Shown here piece after piece: positions 58,769-60,000 of a stretch of 60,000 nucleotides of DNA. The notes beneath the pieces were generated by a model. That model did not search any database. It had not been told where the DNA came from and saw only the letters and a list, made by a program, of their open reading frames with translations. A program made the translations under genes and the position numbers. Positions within the stretch are counted from its first letter, which is position 1; the number at the start of each line of letters is the position of its first letter. This DNA is from Membranipora membranacea (Eukaryota; Bryozoa; Gymnolaemata; Cheilostomatida; Membraniporidae): positions 34,510,283 to 34,570,282 of the forward strand of contig OU612066.1 of the NCBI GenBank assembly GCA_914767715.1, in the 5' to 3' direction.

Positions 58769-60000
58769 CTGTTGAAAATAAATTATCAATTTAAATATGA
58801 CTGGAATATGTCCTGCATAGAAAATAGAGCCAAGCTTTCGTCCATGATTCCTACTTTCAGAGACTGACACAAGATTCAGGAGGGTCAGGGGCTCAGGGCA
58901 GGCTTCTGTGAAGTTTAATCTTATGTAATGGGAAGCACAGATATTCTGAGAGAATCATGACTGAGATACCATTTGATCGGACATGTTGTGAGTATGGAGT
59001 CTGGTGAGACAATTGTTATACCTGGATCAGTATAGTGGCGTAATGTAAAACTGGTTGTGGGCCTTTTTTAACGTTAATTGTTCAGGAGCAAATATTGATC
59101 TGTGATAAGCTATGCAATATTTGATACTGGAAGCTTCAATAAAATAAGCTAAACTAAACTTAGCACAGAGCTTTCACATAACCTTCCATTGTTCTCAAAC
59201 TCCCCCCTTGCCGGGGCCATTGGTGGTGAGAGGGGATGGTCAAAAGTTTGGGGCTCAAACTAGAGTACAGTCTGAAGCATAGTTACTGTAATGATATGCT
59301 TGTGACTGTTTTAAATCAATGATATGATTGAGGTAGATTGTAGCCAGACTAGAAGATTAGATTGATTAGAAGGGTCAGCCTAAAATGTGAGCAGCAAGAA
59401 CATAGACTGACATCCACTATTCACTTATAGGAGTTATCAAACATGGGTTGGGAGTAGCATAAATTCAACTTTTGCTCACATTCGTTCGTGTTCCTTCATT
59501 TGCTTTGGGGAACCCTGTTGCACTGATCCAGCGGTGTAGATAAATGGTAAGCATCAAAGACTGTGCGGTGGGAATCCTTGGTCCAAATCCTTGCCGTGGC
59601 AGATCTTTTTTGAAGTTTTTTATCATGAAAATTATAAGTATCTGTTTGAAGCGTGAGCAGACAACTCATTCGATGCCCTCCTTTGACGCATCGAGCCATA
59701 GTAATAACGGGTTATTCGCAGTCTAGTTTCTTAATATACTGCGGGCTGCACTACAACTACCAGGATATTCCTGCATTTACAATGCACCCCAAAAATAGGA
59801 TAGCTTGCTTGCTTAGGAAATTTAGCTTGCCCTCACCTTCATCTTTAATATTGCACTATGGTCGTATTTCAATAAATGAGTTTCAGCCATTTCAAGTGTT
59901 ACAAATTGCAATAAATCTTTTTCCATTCGCGCTTTGTTCTAATATACTGCTTTGTCTGTTATAGAGTTGTCTAACTTTTGCATGAGAGAGAAGGTATGTG
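58769..60000. other. Intronic or intergenic sequence at the right edge
   Basis: Probably an intron of the TLC-domain gene. Only short ORFs without similarity were seen, plus the tRNA-like segment at 59532-59600. Confidence 0.45.
59532..59600 (+). mobile_element. Degenerate tRNA-like SINE head
   Basis: GTAGATAAATGGTAAGC (box A-like) and TTGGTCCAAATCC (box B-like) are spaced as in tRNA-derived SINEs, followed by TTGCCGTGGCAG. Too degenerate to be a working tRNA. No tail or target duplication was identified. Confidence 0.45.

Overview
This window is nuclear DNA from an intron-rich animal. Every multi-exon gene has GT-AG introns, non-coding DNA is AT-rich, and tRNA-derived SINEs, small inverted-repeat elements and decayed LINEs are scattered through it. 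Three invertebrate-type (i-type) lysozyme genes and an allatostatin-A/galanin-like receptor point to a non-vertebrate bilaterian. A marine lophotrochozoan or an invertebrate deuterostome is most likely; the species cannot be fixed from sequence alone.

Layout. Positions 252-5702 (minus) hold eight exons of a leucine-rich-repeat protein ending in a death-domain exon. It is LRRD1-like, and its 3' end runs off the left edge. A 1.9-kb spacer separates it head-to-head from a very large kinesin-6 gene (plus, 7614-44317), which I could resolve into 41 phase-consistent exons encoding about 2129 aa, similar to KIF20B. Reading through one splice donor at 17107/17108 gives a second, shorter product (about 1157 aa) with its own basic, NLS-rich C-terminus.

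Three complete i-type lysozyme genes, each with three exons and conserved catalytic Glu and Asp, lie on the opposite strand inside kinesin introns: two in intron 26 (22616-34124) and one in intron 31. Intron 26 also holds a 4-kb element with inverted ends, a 176-bp tandem array and a decayed multi-exon gene with zinc-finger and CXC-like segments. It further holds a fragment of an R2-type retrotransposon endonuclease and several local repeats.

Downstream are a degenerate LINE with a poly-A tail (about 45318-47955), a long stretch with no recognisable gene (47956-55277), a single-coding-exon class A neuropeptide receptor (55354-56568, plus), and the last two exons of a TLC-domain protein resembling TLCD4/TMEM56 (57993-58768, minus).

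The most notable points are the dual C-termini of the kinesin-6 locus, the antisense lysozyme family nested in a mitotic-motor gene with a possible gene-conversion tract over the active-site exon, and the inverted-ended CXC-gene element. All exon joins are read from splice signals, reading-frame phase and protein similarity recalled from known families; no alignment or transcript data were used.
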